Assembly: GCA_004352715.1 (NCBI GenBank)
Contig: SCFE01000004.1
Location: 2,583,908-2,647,907, forward strand
Source: Hofstenia miamia
Lineage: Eukaryota; Xenacoelomorpha; Acoela
DNA: 64,000 bases
Direction: 5' to 3'
In this document: positions 37,737 through 50,451 of the stretch, one piece after another
Numbering within the stretch: position 1 is the first letter of the stretch
How the letters are laid out: each line of letters opens with the position of its first letter
Program-made: the position numbers and the translations under genes
Notes under the pieces: generated by a model
What the model saw: the letters and a program-made list of their open reading frames with translations, nothing else
Databases searched by the model: none
Told to the model about the DNA's origin: nothing

Positions 37737-37762
37737 ATTATTATTATTACTATTATTATTAT
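37737..37762 (+). repeat. (ATT)n tail of the LINE
   Basis: A run of TTA/ATT trinucleotides with one interruption, directly after the 3' UTR. Microsatellite tails of this kind end L2/CR1-type elements in place of poly(A). Confidence 0.75.
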
Positions 37763-37837
37763 ATATTAACGTAGTTGTAACTCTCGGTTTGGGAAACAAG
37801 TTTGTTTCAAGGAATCTGAAAGTTTTCTTTAAAATTG

Positions 37838-38430
37838 TACGAACAGTGCTGCTTTCTGTACTAACTTAACTTTCTTCAACTTCACAATCTCTTTATTTGT
37901 TTTGCCAACTCTCGATATTTTATAACTACCTTATATCTCCTTGTCTCTAACGTTATTGTACTTCGGTACTGTTGTAAAACTTTGCTTTCTGTGCACCATA
38001 AACATGACTGAATGATTGAAATCTCATAGTATCTTCAATTTAACATTTTCTATGATTCCCCGTGGGCGAATACTCATACCATTTATTTCTTGTTTTCCTC
38101 CCTTTCTATATCCTGAAGCACCAATCCTAGATATTCATAGCTGAACATTTACTCATTGTGAGCTGATTTTTCATATACAACTATCAGATGATCAACAGTC
38201 TCCAATTCTTTCTTTCACAGTTTACAATGAGCTTCAGTGTTAATTTCTTTAGCAACTAGTGGATTTATTTTTTGTAATAGTTTTCTGTATTCGTCTAGTA
38301 CTTCTCATGCATTGGCTTCTGCATATACATTAATTGACTTTCTTCTCACTTATACGTTGTTATACATTCTTTTCCGCGCTCTCATCTATGTCAACTACAT
38401 ATTGACCGTAAACAGTGACCTCTAAGGTTG
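37838..38430 (-). pseudogene. Decayed 3' end of a second LINE family, opposite strand
   Basis: Read on the minus strand, the motifs characteristic of the C-terminal tail of many invertebrate LINE ORF2 proteins appear in the expected order but in different frames. HCKL followed by a stop and ETVDHLI (38182-38227) matches the C..C...ETVDHL..GC motif. KWYEY follows (38070-38084). Near the end come KYRELAKQIKRL and LVQKAALF (about 37838-37925). Several stops and at least one frameshift make it a fossil. It differs from the adjacent plus-strand L2 element, which lacks this tail. Confidence 0.65.
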
Positions 38431-39871
38431 CTTTTTAAAAGACTTCTTCTGTTCTCTTTTTACCTCAGCTCATTTTTATTTCACATGCAGATCTATTGAA
38501 CACCGAAATACTCAATGTAATGATTACAATAATACCGATTTCTATTCTTTTTCTATACTCTTTTCCAAATCTAACTTTCATCTCCTTATAATTTTTCTCT
38601 AATCATTGCATCGAAAGTTCATGATTCTTGAGTTTCAAATACATTTAAACAATAAAATCAAAAATGAGATATTGAGCATAATTGCTGGACATATCCTAAT
38701 CATAAGTACACAAAATTAAAAAATCTGGAACATTTGAAACTTGCATTCAAAATGGAAGTTTATGATTTATCATGAATTTATCCTGACATCAATGCAAAGG
38801 CTTAGCTCTATAATTGTATTTAAAAAGCTGTATTGTAAATTTGATTAAAATAATTACATTCAAAGGGATTTTTTTGATCTGTTTATTTGTGTATTCAAAA
38901 ATTCTTTTGAAGGAATTGAACCGAATTCATAGACCAAACTGATAGCATTTTATAGTTTTCATTTTGTTGGTGCTGGCTCTACGCTCAAAAAGAACTAAAT
39001 TTTGTTTGGATATGGGCTGGAAACACTTACTTGGGTCTTGGCTGAGTTCACCTAAAATATCTACTCCTTTGCAACTCTGTTTAGACGCCATTAACTAATG
39101 GGAAGGAATTTGGAATTTGTAATTGATTACACGAATATTATTTTGTACATAATTCTGCTAAATTTTATAATTTATTAAGAAAGGTCAACTCCTGGATGAG
39201 CTAAGGATCGCAGTATGAAATCTGTAAACTTTTGTCGAACAGCCAATTCTGCAGCAGCAATGATGGACATTGCTCATAATTCATAATGCATGTGAAATGC
39301 ACAAGAAAAGTTTCGTTAAAATGAGAAAGTAGGTTGACATTTCTAAATTTACGATTTACCTGAAAATTATTACCGAGTGTTAATATAGATTTAACAAACA
39401 TCCTGTTCGGTGAGAAAGCCTGCCGATCAATTGCTTGTCGCGTGTCTTTGATGTGACATAGGTTTTGTTTACAACCGGTGATTTATTTGAAAGTCAATGT
39501 TTTAGTGTATTTGAAAGTGTTTAATTTACAATCATCAATTTCCTCACCGGAAACAAATGATGCAATGCACGTCCCAGCTCTAAGGGTGTTTAAATATGTG
39601 GTCTTTATACAAACTGATTCAAAACCACGCCTATTTAAAAGCTAAGACCTAATTTAATATTGCCTTTAACTCGACTACCAAATGAAGTCAAATATTATCG
39701 AAATATACACTGCGATCCAGAAGTGAAATAGCAGTTTATACTGCAATAGAAAATTAAACAAAAAACCGTACTTTGTTGCAAAGTCTTCTTAAAAGGCTTT
39801 ACTTTGTTTACATAATTGAAAATGAATATGTTTTCATGGAGTCGGCTCTATTATGATGAAGAACATAGTCA

Positions 39872-39948
39872 ATTTTAGGTTTACGGTTTGGGGTAAGATT
39901 AGTTTAAAGTTAGGGTTGTGCTTAGGTTTATGTTTTGGGTTAGGGTTA
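39872..39948 (+). repeat. Degenerate telomere-like (TTAGGG)n patch
   Basis: Repeated TTAGGTTT, TTTGGGGTAAG, GTTAGGGTTG, TTAGGTTTATG and GGGTTAGGGTTAAT words over about 75 bp. Short interstitial patches of this kind occur widely; it does not imply a chromosome end. Confidence 0.55.
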
Positions 39949-40221
39949 ATATTATTATTTTGATAAATTAGTAATATTTGCAATTATTTGGGTGGGGAGA
40001 CAACGCAAAAGTAGCAAGCAATTTTTAATGAGAGTAATATTAATAAAAAAGGAAAAAGGTTCTCTACAGATTTTGAAAGTGTTATCCTTCTCATATAGTT
40101 TCGTTTCATTACATTGTCAAAAACATTGCATATGAGTTTATAATATTTTAAGGCATCAGTTGTATACAATATATTGAAATGTTAAATTCGGCGACTGAAG
40201 AGCAGGTTATCCAAGAAGCCA

Positions 40222-40223
<2 letters not shown>

Positions 40224-40267
<44 letters not shown>
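40224..40267. repeat. (ATT)n microsatellite
   Basis: About 14 uninterrupted ATT/TTA units. It could be the tail of a LINE whose body has decayed, but the 5' flank shows no reverse transcriptase similarity. Confidence 0.95.
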
Positions 40268-42155
40268 TGTTTGTATGTTATTTTGTAGTTCTTGTACTAA
40301 GTTACGCAATAAATTTGCTTTAACTCTTATTATTATGTGCAATTTATATATATGATAAAAAAGTGGGTGTTAGTGAAGGGAGGTATCCTTAATAAAAAAC
40401 GATCAAGCGTAGATTGATTTGACGGCAGGTTCAACAGACGCCGGGCATGAATCAATTTCAGATTATTAACTTATTGCAGCACTGCACAGGAGCATAGTCC
40501 TAATATTTACCATGGGCATACGCTAATTGCCAATTCAAAATCAACGTATATGAAACACATTTTGTCAGACTTAGTATGGAAATTATACAATTTCGCGGTG
40601 GATATACGCTAGATATCATTTTAAGTGGAAGGTATATGGCATGCACTTGCACATACCCTCGACTACCGCTTGGAACTGCACAAAGTAAAACCAGAAGAAT
40701 GTTAATAATCATGTTTTCAGGTCAAACGTATTAAAAAATTCTAATTATGAAGGTAAGCAATTAATCAATATTGAAGTTTCGAGACAAAAAGTTAAGACAC
40801 GAAGGTTCAAATTTGATTGTGGCAAAATATGGATGCGAGAACGCAAAATATTTTGTCAAATGAAAATCATGATCTTTATATATCTTAGATATCACTAAGA
40901 CTTTATTAGGATTAATATAGAGGGTTAGTAGGGAGTTTAGCTGAATATGAATGTCCTTATAGGATTATAGTGAGGTACTAATAATATTTAGCACAATATT
41001 GGCAACGTTTTAATTGAGCAGCAGTACCCTTGGTCGTGTAGCAAAAGAGTAAAGTACAGAAAATAATGTTAATAATCATAACTTTATAAACATCAAGATT
41101 TGATTACGAAAGGCGAACAATTTCGGGGTACCATATGAAATGAAAAATTGTACTTGGGACCTTGTTCTTACGATGTTGTTTCCATGAAAGTCTGCTTGTT
41201 ACAAGTATTGTGTGACGAAAGATATTAACTTCAAACCCAAAATGATGTGGAAAAATGCATATAAACATAGCAAAGTGATAGCAGCGCACTACTTTGATAA
41301 TGAATGTAATTATATGCTAAAAGATTCGTATATTTATTGTTAGAATGTCTGCTTAACCTTAAACAGCCTAGCGTCCTTTTTGAAGGATAAACCGTTTTTC
41401 CACATTTATAAAGAATTTTCTCTAAGCCTATTACCAAATTTAAAATCTTGGGCATTGGTAGATCTATTGGGAAACATACTTTAATGCAAATTCTCTCCAT
41501 ACCTAGGGTTCATGTATTTAAAAGGCTTTCAGCCATTGCGGCAACAAAGAACTTTGACTATTTCTTGATATGTGCAAAGATATTCCTAACCCATTGAGGA
41601 GTGCCCTGCGACAGGAAACTTCGCGCAACGACATGTATCAATAGTTTTGGAGCCATAAGCGCTTAAAAATTTTTATATGATCATGAAGGGTGGATGTGCT
41701 TAACTATCGGATACGAGAGTAAGCCGTCTACTACACATTATGCGCACTTAACTAAAATATTTTTAGAAAATGGTAATGAAGTATAAATCCGACTTTAAAA
41801 ATATTAACATATGTAACACCTTAAAATATGTTCAATAAAATAATGGACACCTTCAAATGCTTCAGTCTTAGCAAAGGAAATATCATTCCCGGGAAGGTGT
41901 AAAAAAAGATCATTTTTAACAGGAGGCTGCGGCGTTAAAAAGCTTTACCTGCAAACCTCAACTAACAACTCGTTATCATACACATTGCCCAAGATACTTA
42001 ACCATTCGAATAAACTTAGGGAGAAAAAATACAACAACTGTACGTTTAAAGATATGTAGAATAACAAAAGAGTATTCCAAAGGTTAAGGAATGTATATAT
42101 CTTGCAAATTCACAATGTATTGATAAATATAGCAAGATATATTGTTAACTACATG

Positions 42156-42373
42156 CAGGGGCGTACGCAGGAACTTCTGACAGGGGACATCCTAGTCTTA
42201 ATCAAAATTTTGAAAACATTGAGAAAATATACTCTAAAAAAATGCATTTTACGACCTTAGATTTTAAATTTTTCAGTTTTTTGCAGGAATTTTTTTTGAT
42301 ATAGCCAGTCGAAATCACTTTTGAAAGCATGATGGGGGGACATTTCCTCATGTCCCCCTTGCGGCCGCCACTG
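42156..42373. mobile_element. hAT-like MITE, 218 bp, exact target duplication
   Basis: The left end CAGGGGCGTACGCAGG pairs with the reverse complement of the right end, CAGTGGCGGCCGCAAGGGGG. The flanks are an exact 8-bp duplication, ACTACATG (42148-42155 and 42374-42381). Interior words (TTCTGACAGGGGACATCCTAG; ATGTCCCCCTTG) place it with the copies at 35306 and 46111. This is the best-preserved member of the family in the window. Confidence 0.88.
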
Positions 42374-42381
42374 ACTACATG

Positions 42382-45300
42382 TATACATCCATCATATTTA
42401 AACCAAACATTTCATAGTAGTTTTCAAATTTTTTACTAAACTTTAGTTAAACTATTATTGTTAAATGATTGCCTAACATTGTAAGATGAAAATTATGGTT
42501 AATATTTGCATGCCATTCACTGAAAGAAAATCGTAAAACAATTAATCACCAACGGCACAACCCTAGTATCTATACCATTAAAAAGCATAAATAAATAATT
42601 GAGTAGGGGAATGGGATAACTTCCTTGCTTATTATTTGAAAGGTATTATTGTTGAAATGAGTTAAATATTGAGGCAATAAACGTCTGAAAAATCACACTC
42701 TTTTTAAATGAATTATTTAATCGAGCATGTGTTTTAAGATTCCATTTGTTGTGGATAAGATTTTCTAATTTCCTATTCATTCCAATGAGGAATTTCAATT
42801 GTTTTACAATATTCGGGGTTTTGTTCCACTTCATTGTTTGAAGAAATGAATACAGTAATAAACGTTTCTTTGAGCTCTTCTAGTGGCGTCAGCTTCCTGC
42901 CATTTCAGGCAGATGCCGTTTACAGAACACTAGAAATACGTCACAAACTTGATTATAGCTTATATGGTAGAGATTTACTACAATTTGAAGAACCACGGCT
43001 AATCGCAATCAAAAGAACGTCATTTATTGATAAGAAAAAATTATTAATAGAAAGAGTAGATGTATGTTAAATTGGAAATCTATGTAGTATATAAAATGAA
43101 AGCCTATTGTCTGATCATATATGCATGAAATGCGTAAGGAATAGTAATAAACTACCGGCCTGTGTTGGACGCGATTACCTCGGACCACTATAATCATAGA
43201 GGATGACTAGAATAATAGGAAACCAAAAAATAATATAGTGTAAAAATAATCTTAAGTTTGAATAGTTCATAGGTGAATTGCAAAATTCAACACAAAACAT
43301 TGTCATACAAACAATTTGTAATTCGCCATTACATTATGTATCTAAATCTGTTTGTAAATGTAATAAAGAATTCTACCTAATCGGTTCCAAAACTTAAAAA
43401 TGGGAGCATCTGCTATTATTATTTTATATGGTTGCTACAGATCACAAAATCTAAAAAGTTTTTTCATACATATTTTAGGAGGCCTCCATATTTTCCTAAA
43501 CTATTGTATTGGTTCAATGCTCTGATATACTAGATGTCATTGCCGTCACTGATATATAGATAGAAGATAAACTTGTTCGAGAAATAATTACAACGGTTGT
43601 TAATAGATTTTTAACTATGATAAAAAAATGTATTTTTAGCGGAATTTTCAAACTTGAGACTGAAAAGGCGCATTGCATATATAATGCATCTTAAAATAAT
43701 TTATGATGGCAATATTAGATTTGTTCAAATAGCTAAGTAAGACTAAGAGACTTAAAAAGTTGAACAGGATTATAAAGGATGTAGTCATAATACGGACTAA
43801 AAATTCAAGCTTTCAAAAAATGGTGTGTAAGGAAGAGTTAATTCTATTTTTGATGTTTTCGGAATCAATGTGGAAATTCGAGGAAAGAGGTGTTTATTAA
43901 ACAAGGATAGGAATCAAATCTGGAACAAATTTGGATGATTAAATACCTTGCTATTTTGTAAAAATATTAATTGTACTGCTCTATAGATAATATTTAGTAG
44001 GAAAAAGGGGAATTCTTGGAGAGTGTAGCGTTTATTGTTGAAGAATTCTCAAAGCATTAGGTATCATCTTTAATGAGTTAATAGATATTAAATGCCGTTG
44101 AATCTATTTCCTCTTGTAGCAAACAGAAGTCTTTGATGTTAGAAACAAATGTTTGACTTCCTGCGCTTCTCAATGTACAGTAAACACATTCAATTTAATG
44201 AAGCCTTTCCATGAAGTAAATTAATCAAAATTTAACACTAAATTGGCTAGAGTCAGCCTAGGCTTAAACTTTAGGGCGGGTCAAAAAGAGCCTGCTAGAC
44301 AACTGAGTTAATGAATGGGTGATCTCACTGCAGGGTGGTCGCTTTGATTGAGGTGAAAAGAAACTTACATGGGGATTGGCGCATCAATTGCTCAAACACT
44401 GCATGTTTCAAGAAATTTACCGAAGACATTTTATAAGTCAAAATTATATTCTATTGTTAAAATTGTTCTTCGGTGACCCAGTGAACCGACGAGATCCGGT
44501 AAATTGTAAAATAAATGAAGCAGTGAGACAATCGCACACGTTTTGTTTAGAACATTGCTTACACAATGCTAACAGCATATTTGCATAGAACTTAAAATGA
44601 AAAAGAAAATCACGCTGTTCTCTTCACTTATATTCGAATGCTTCGCTTCATTATAAAGATACAAATTGATTTTAAAGGCATGTTTCTGATATCTTTCATG
44701 AACTAGGCAGAGGCGCGTTTAGGATTTTTTAAAACGGGGGGTGGGCTGTCACCAATTTTTACGGATAAAAATTGCAAAAAAGTTTTTTCGAACAAAAGTA
44801 AGCTTCAAAATGCAATCGTCTGCTTTTAGCAGCAAATCTATTGATAACATTTTGAATTAAAGTGAAATATTTTGAATTTTGAGGAAAAGAGACCATTTCT
44901 GTCAAGTGTTGGCAGTTGGCTCCAAGGGGGGGGCCGGTCTGTGAACGATTTGCACACATTGACTAAATATATGAATGGAACCCCATTATATTATAAAAAA
45001 TTTGGCCTTGGATATAAACCAAATTTCAAAGACTTAATATTAATCAATTTAGAATTAAAATTCTAATCCAAATTATGGTTGAATTCTAATTCCGATTTGG
45101 ATTCGACAATTTTAATGTTGGTTCAATAAAATTTCGCGGCTAACTATGTAAAGCGTGTCGATTTTAGAACAATAAATACTAACAAATTATATTTTGGATT
45201 GAAGTTCGTGAATCCATTGCCTAATTATTTGGATGCGAATTTGAAATAAAAATATTGGATCTTATTACAGAAATTTACGAAAATCAGCATCAAAAACATC

Positions 45301-46102
45301 TGAAACATTTAACACAATCATTTCTAAATGCATGTTTTACGAAAAAATTATTAATAAGAATATCTGCGAACATTTTATCATGTATATTCCAATAAAAATC
45401 TATGACTTCCAAATTATTAATAACACAGGACAAAATCTGCACTAACAAAGGTGAGTAGGGCAATGGAATCAAAAACTCAGATATATAACTGGGATTGAGC
45501 TTTCAGACCGTTTCCTTGCAATATCACAAGAATTTTTCCCGGAAGAATGACGAAGAATGAGACCTACCCAGCCCAAATCAGTTAAGTTTACATTTTATAT
45601 ATAAGCTCAAGTTTGTCTGAAAATATAACTGCACACATCTGGGTTTAATTTACTAAAGCTAGACCACCCAAACCCACCAATTAAGTAACAATGCTTGTAT
45701 ATATAGATATATAAGCAGCTTCAATCTAAAAAATTACACATGGTGATAAAAAAAATGAAATTGCATAAAGCAAATTAAAATTTATGATAACTATGTTTAG
45801 GAAATTAAAAATTTGAATAGTTTCTATAAGTTACATCAATTCTTTACATAACTTTAACAAGTTTTTCATTTTTTAGTGAATTTAAATTGGGAATGCTTTT
45901 GTAGCATTAATTATTTTATTTATTTATGATAGTTAAAACATATAAAACTAAAAGTACTATAGCATTGTAATTCATTATTATGGTTGACATTGGGGTATAT
46001 TTAACCTCATTTAGAATTGACAATAATTGTCAGACAATTAAATTAGTAAGTAAACAAATAAACACATGTAAAAAATTTCAGCGAATGTCAAACATAAATA
46101 CT
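42382..46102. other. AT-rich stretch without a supported gene
   Basis: A 153-bp segment at 42909-43061 has an acceptor-like CAG before it, a donor-like GTATGT after it and an open frame, but nothing else supports an exon. A solo hAT-like terminus at 44708 is listed separately. Confidence 0.45.
44708..44935. mobile_element. Possible decayed hAT-like element
   Basis: CAGAGGCGCGTTTAGGA at 44708 resembles a hAT left terminus and is followed by a G-rich run (ACGGGGGGTGGGC). A second G-run near 44924-44935 (AAGGGGGGGGCC) may mark the other side. No right inverted repeat or copy of the flanking GAACTAGG was found, so only the left end is supported. Confidence 0.35.
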
Positions 46103-46110
46103 TTTCTAGC

Positions 46111-46258
46111 CAGGGTCGCACGCAGGATTTTCTGACCGGGGACATCTTAGGCATTACCAAAATCGCTTATTAGAAAATTTTTTGGTTTGATCTGTCAAAA
46201 TCCATTTTAAAACCTGACGGGGACATTCCACCATGTTTCCCCCTTGTGTACGCCACTG
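46111..46258. mobile_element. hAT-like MITE, 148 bp
   Basis: The left end CAGGGTCGCACGCAGG and the right end GTGTACGCCACTG are inverted partners. Flanks TTTCTAGC (46103-46110) and TTTCTAGT (46259-46266) match at 7 of 8. It shares TTTTCTGAC, GGGGACATCTTAG and CATTACCAAAATCGC with the copy at 35306 but has lost about 90 bp of the interior. Confidence 0.82.
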
Positions 46259-46266
46259 TTTCTAGT

Positions 46267-49113
46267 AGGATATTTCAAACTTCTTAACTGACATTAGCGT
46301 TTGAATGTGTTTGCAACCGAAAGTCTTTCAAATTTGTTTTGAGTGTCCAATCAAACACTCTTAAAATCGAAGTGTTTAAACTTCTTTATTTTCATGAAGT
46401 TTCTTGAATTTTTAAGTTTAAATCCGGTAGTTATAATTTTCCCTTATATACAAAAACTCTGTAAAAATTATTAATTAATTCTATAAAAAATAGGAAGTAA
46501 AACTACACAATCAAAAAGCAGAACAACTCAATTTATAGCAAAATTAATGAGAAATAAATTTAATTAATATTCTAAATACAATAATGTAGCCTGCTGAAAT
46601 AATAAAATTTTCTGAACCTTTAGACTTTCAGAGAATTTTCTGCCAAACTAAGCAAAATATTCCCTACTTAGATAATAAAACAGACGTTTTTTCAAATTTT
46701 GGCAGAAAAATTAGCGGGCTTTTTTGAAATTTCCAAACGGGTGCAATATGGTAAATTGCCGGTCGGTAACCGATTCTATCTCTGGTTCTTACCTTCACTT
46801 GTTGTGGGACGAATGCTCTCAAATCTTAAATTTTCTTCTTCAAAACTAAGCAAAATATTCCCTTATTATCACGTTAATAAGAAAGTTTTTAATTTCGGCC
46901 GTCAAAATTAATTGTCTTTCTTCGAAATGTCCAAACGTTCTACAGGCCTAAAAAATTTCACTTTGCAAAAATATTAGTCAACTTACTATAAAAACTAATG
47001 CTTTAAGCTCAATGCGTTTTAATAATAGAAAGCTCAAAGTTATAATCGTCTAGACTAACTTTGAATATTCCTACTTACTGTTCCAATGTAACGCACATCC
47101 CTTAATGATTAAAACGAAAAGACGTAAAAAATATTCCTAGAGCACTAAGAAATTTGAAGAAGCCTTCTAGTATGGGATAAAAATATTAAAGCATTTTGTT
47201 ATTACATCTTAACTCATCAATTCTACGTCAGTACATAATATATTTTTAATAGAACCTAAGTATGTGATTGAATAAAAGTGACTTTAACACATTAAATAAG
47301 TAAAGTCTACTTTCAAGAATTTGATATATCATCATGAATACGCTTCTATCATTTTTAAAAATATTTGCGAAATTGTTTAGTAAAGTGACTACATTTTCAG
47401 TGGATAATTCCTGCGGGTGGCGAAAATCTAAGCTTGTCTAAGCATTCATTTGTTTCTTTTTGCACTGCCGTGATTAAGAGGAGAGAAATGTCTCGACATA
47501 AAGTCAAACATAAATGTTTAAATCTGTCAATAATATTACAAGTAAACTTTCAGAAATTGCAGAAAAAGTTTATTTTTTATAAAGAAATTTCCCAAAATGC
47601 TTACGAACAGGAAATTGCGAATATTGTAAATTTAATTTAATGTAATTTGTAAAGTTCGATACAGTGCAAACTTGTTAGTAAAAATATCAAAATATTATAC
47701 TAGCCAAAAAATGTTTACACCTTTTTGAATATTGATAAAGCCCCAGCAATTTACTTCTTACTGCCATATTAAACAAAAATTCAAGAAATATATTGGACTC
47801 AATGAATAATCAATAAACGTAAGCAATGTTTTACTAGAAATATAATAAATTTGTCTTACATTTACAAATGAATGCCAATAGCTTTTGCCGAAGTAAATTT
47901 TGGCATTAGTACTACATCTTTAGGCCCATGCCTATTAGAAAGTGCGTTTGCCTCGTCCTGCACACGAAACAACACAGATGATATAATTCCATTTTCTCAT
48001 CCTGAGGGCAAAGAATGGTTGAAGGTTTTTTCGAGAAAAGTAATATTTTAATTAAACATAAAAAACTACAAATTTGAAAAAATGTGTAAAGTATAATGCA
48101 ATACTCATTGCCACAGCCAAGGGGGGGGGTTTGGGGATCTCAGCTCCCCTTATGGTTGTTCTATCCAACTTTATTAAAATTATTTGTTCCTTCGGATTTC
48201 TAACATTCTTTGATTATCTTTTTACAAAATACCCAGTCTTTTATTAAAATTAACGAACTGATTTAAAGCCTGCAAATATTTTATATAAAAATATGTACTT
48301 ATCTAATTTCCTTTATCCCCTGAGCCAAGGAACCCTTGCTTATGATATTCAAAGATTTTGGCAAGACCATGTCAGGAATGATGTTAATAATACCAAATCT
48401 TTCTGAAAAAAACCGGTGGCCTTGGCAATAAATAAAATGGAACATAACTTTATTAGCAAAACAATTTATACATAGTGAATAATGGCTTGAAATCCATATA
48501 ATAATCATGGCAGAATTAAAATAACAGAAGAATTTTTTAAAATAATGGAAATACAACAACTCCCTCTAAAGTTGAAGACATTAAATTGAGAATAATGCAT
48601 TCAGAGCTTTGTTAGTTAATTATACTGCTTTTAAAATATTTGTTGACAGAATACATGTAAAGATGGAAAGTGATATTGCGAGAGCGCAGTAAATAATGGC
48701 TTTGCATTTCGCTGTAATTAACAGTTGAACTTTGTCGTAATTGATTTTGTAATAGCGACTTGCCATATGCTTGTTTTCAAAGAACAATTTAATGTCAGTC
48801 GACATGACATTTAAAACAGATGGGCGTTTTGATAGCTCCCCGTAAATGTTATGACTGCCTTGATGTTGGACATTAAAGAAACGACCTTAACTTTTAAATG
48901 TATTTCTCCATACGAGAGAGCTGCGACTGGAATTCCATAAAATTCCCAGCTTAATGCATATTAGCTATTATATCGACGCGGTTAAATTTTTTAAAGTGCT
49001 CTTCAAAAACTCAAAATGCTTTGTCAAGCTCAATAAATAATGTACAGCATAGATAGCGATTCTACAACTCCAATACATGCAACAAATCATGAAAGACTTC
49101 TTTAGAGCACAAA
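46267..49113. other. AT-rich stretch without a supported gene
   Basis: A G-run next to GCCACAGCCAAG near 48111-48160 looks like a hAT-type subterminal region, but no ends were found. The motif-bearing island at 48640-48930 is listed separately. Confidence 0.45.
48640..48930. promoter_or_regulatory. Candidate regulatory island
   Basis: Mixed-composition block with GCTGTAATTAACAG, TCGTAATTGATTTTG, CATATG, AACAAT, ACAGATGGGCG and CCTTGATG words (homeodomain-, E-box-, SOX- and TCF-like). A 61-codon minus-strand frame overlaps it without recognisable features. Functional status is inference. Confidence 0.18.
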
Positions 49114-49162
49114 CAGGGGCGCAGCAAGGGGGATTCAGGGAATGCATCAGGATCAAAATTTT

Positions 49163-49195
<33 letters not shown>

Positions 49196-49453
49196 NNNNN
49201 NNNNNNNNNNNNNNNNNNNNNNNNNNNNNNNNNNNNNNNNNNNNNNNNNNNNNNNNNNNNNNNNNNNNNNNNNNNNNNNNNNNNNNNNNNNNNNNNNNNN
49301 NNNNNNNNNNNNNNNNNNNNNNNNNNNNNNNNNNNNNNNNNNNNNNNNNNNNNNNNNNNNNNNNNNNNNNNNNNNNNNNNNNNNNNNNNNNNNNNNNNNN
49401 NNNNNNNNNNNNNNNNNNNNNNNNNNNNNNNNNNNNNNNNNNNNNNNNNNNNN

Positions 49454-49482
<29 letters not shown>
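49114..49482. mobile_element. Solo hAT-like left terminus running into (TA)n and an assembly gap
   Basis: CAGGGGCGCAGCAAGGGGG at 49114 is a typical hAT-type terminus. Within 50 bp it enters a TA run (49165-49195), an N gap (49196-49453) and more TA (to about 49482). No right end carrying the flank AGCACAAA is visible, so the element may be truncated or its end lost in the gap. Confidence 0.45.
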
Positions 49483-49486
<4 letters not shown>

Positions 49487-49940
49487 ACTTCATATTCAGA
49501 TAATGTGTTAATTCAGTCCACAGAAAATATTTTGTAAGCATCCATTAAAGCACGTTGTTTTGCTAGTAGCAGTTCAATCTATTACACATCTATAATAATT
49601 GAGAATTAGTAAATTTTAAACTATACTCCGGCTAAGACCGTTAGTATGAGCAAGCCAGTCACACCCATAGAATGTCTGTGCAGAATTTGCAGCTTTGGTT
49701 GAACTTGTTTATGAGCGTGCTATTTCAAAAGCGGGTCATTGATAATAGACAATATCTGGATACCTGAGCATTAGATACTAATGCATATGGTTAAAGTGTC
49801 TTAGTAAGCCTTAAGAAAGGTTGCTTATGGCTTGATGAGACCTTGATTATTATTATATTTAAGTTCATGCATCTACAACATATTTCTCTTCCCAATTTTA
49901 ACTGAGATGATACAACTAATTATATTATAACTAGTGAATT
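49483..49940. other. Unique AT-rich segment between two gapped (TA)n tracts
   Basis: No feature recognised in these 458 bp. Confidence 0.55.
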
Positions 49941-50353
49941 GATATATATATATATANNNNNNNNNNNNNNNNNNNNNNNNNNNNNNNNNNNNNNNNNNNN
50001 NNNNNNNNNNNNNNNNNNNNNNNNNNNNNNNNNNNNNNNNNNNNNNNNNNNNNNNNNNNNNNNNNNNNNNNNNNNNNNNNNNNNNNNNNNNNNNNNNNNN
50101 NNNNNNNNNNNNNNNNNNNNNNNNNNNNNNNNNNNNNNNNNNNNNNNNNNNNNNNNNNNNNNNNNNNNNNNNNNNNNNNNNNNNNNNNNNNNNNNNNNNN
50201 NNNNNNNNNNNNNNNNNNNNNNNNNNNNNNNNNNNNNNNNNNNNNNNNNNNNNNNNNNNNNNNNNNNNNNNNNNNNNNNNNNNNNNNNNNNNNNNNNNNN
50301 NNNNNNNNNNNNNNNNNNNNNNNNNNATATATATATATACACACATATATATA
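49941..50353. repeat. (TA)n microsatellite with assembly gap
   Basis: TA run, N gap (49957-50326), then TA/CA-bearing run to about 50353. Confidence 0.95.
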
Positions 50354-50451
50354 AAGCATAATGCAACTTACAGGGCATAAGTTATTCTATTGCACTTAAA
50401 GTTAAATAGTCCCTAATTCTTATCTAAGTCTTAAAATATTGTGTCCAATGC

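Larger units (their letters stand above)
36304..37762 (+). mobile_element. 5'-truncated L2/CR1-type LINE
   Basis: The unit comprises part of the reverse transcriptase ORF, a short 3' UTR with a hairpin (37690-37719) and an (ATT)n-type tail (37737-37762). ORF1, the endonuclease domain and the N-terminal reverse transcriptase blocks are missing, as is usual when target-primed reverse transcription stops early. The exact 5' junction is not visible; the frame is open back to about 36304. Target-site duplications were not identified. The clade call rests on the RT motifs and the microsatellite tail. Confidence 0.85.
38431..42147. other. AT-rich stretch with telomere-like and (ATT)n patches
   Basis: Apart from the two patches listed separately I see no gene or transposon end. 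A less AT-rich block at 39400-39600 has TGTTTAC (forkhead-like) and TCAATTGC words and might be regulatory. Confidence 0.45.

Noticed and set aside
40148-40342. Minus-strand frame with a polyasparagine run
   Set aside because: Translation of the (ATT)n microsatellite.
42909-43061. 153-bp exon-like segment with acceptor- and donor-like flanks and open phase
   Set aside because: Splice-like sequences are frequent in AT-rich DNA; no homologous protein or neighbouring exon seen.
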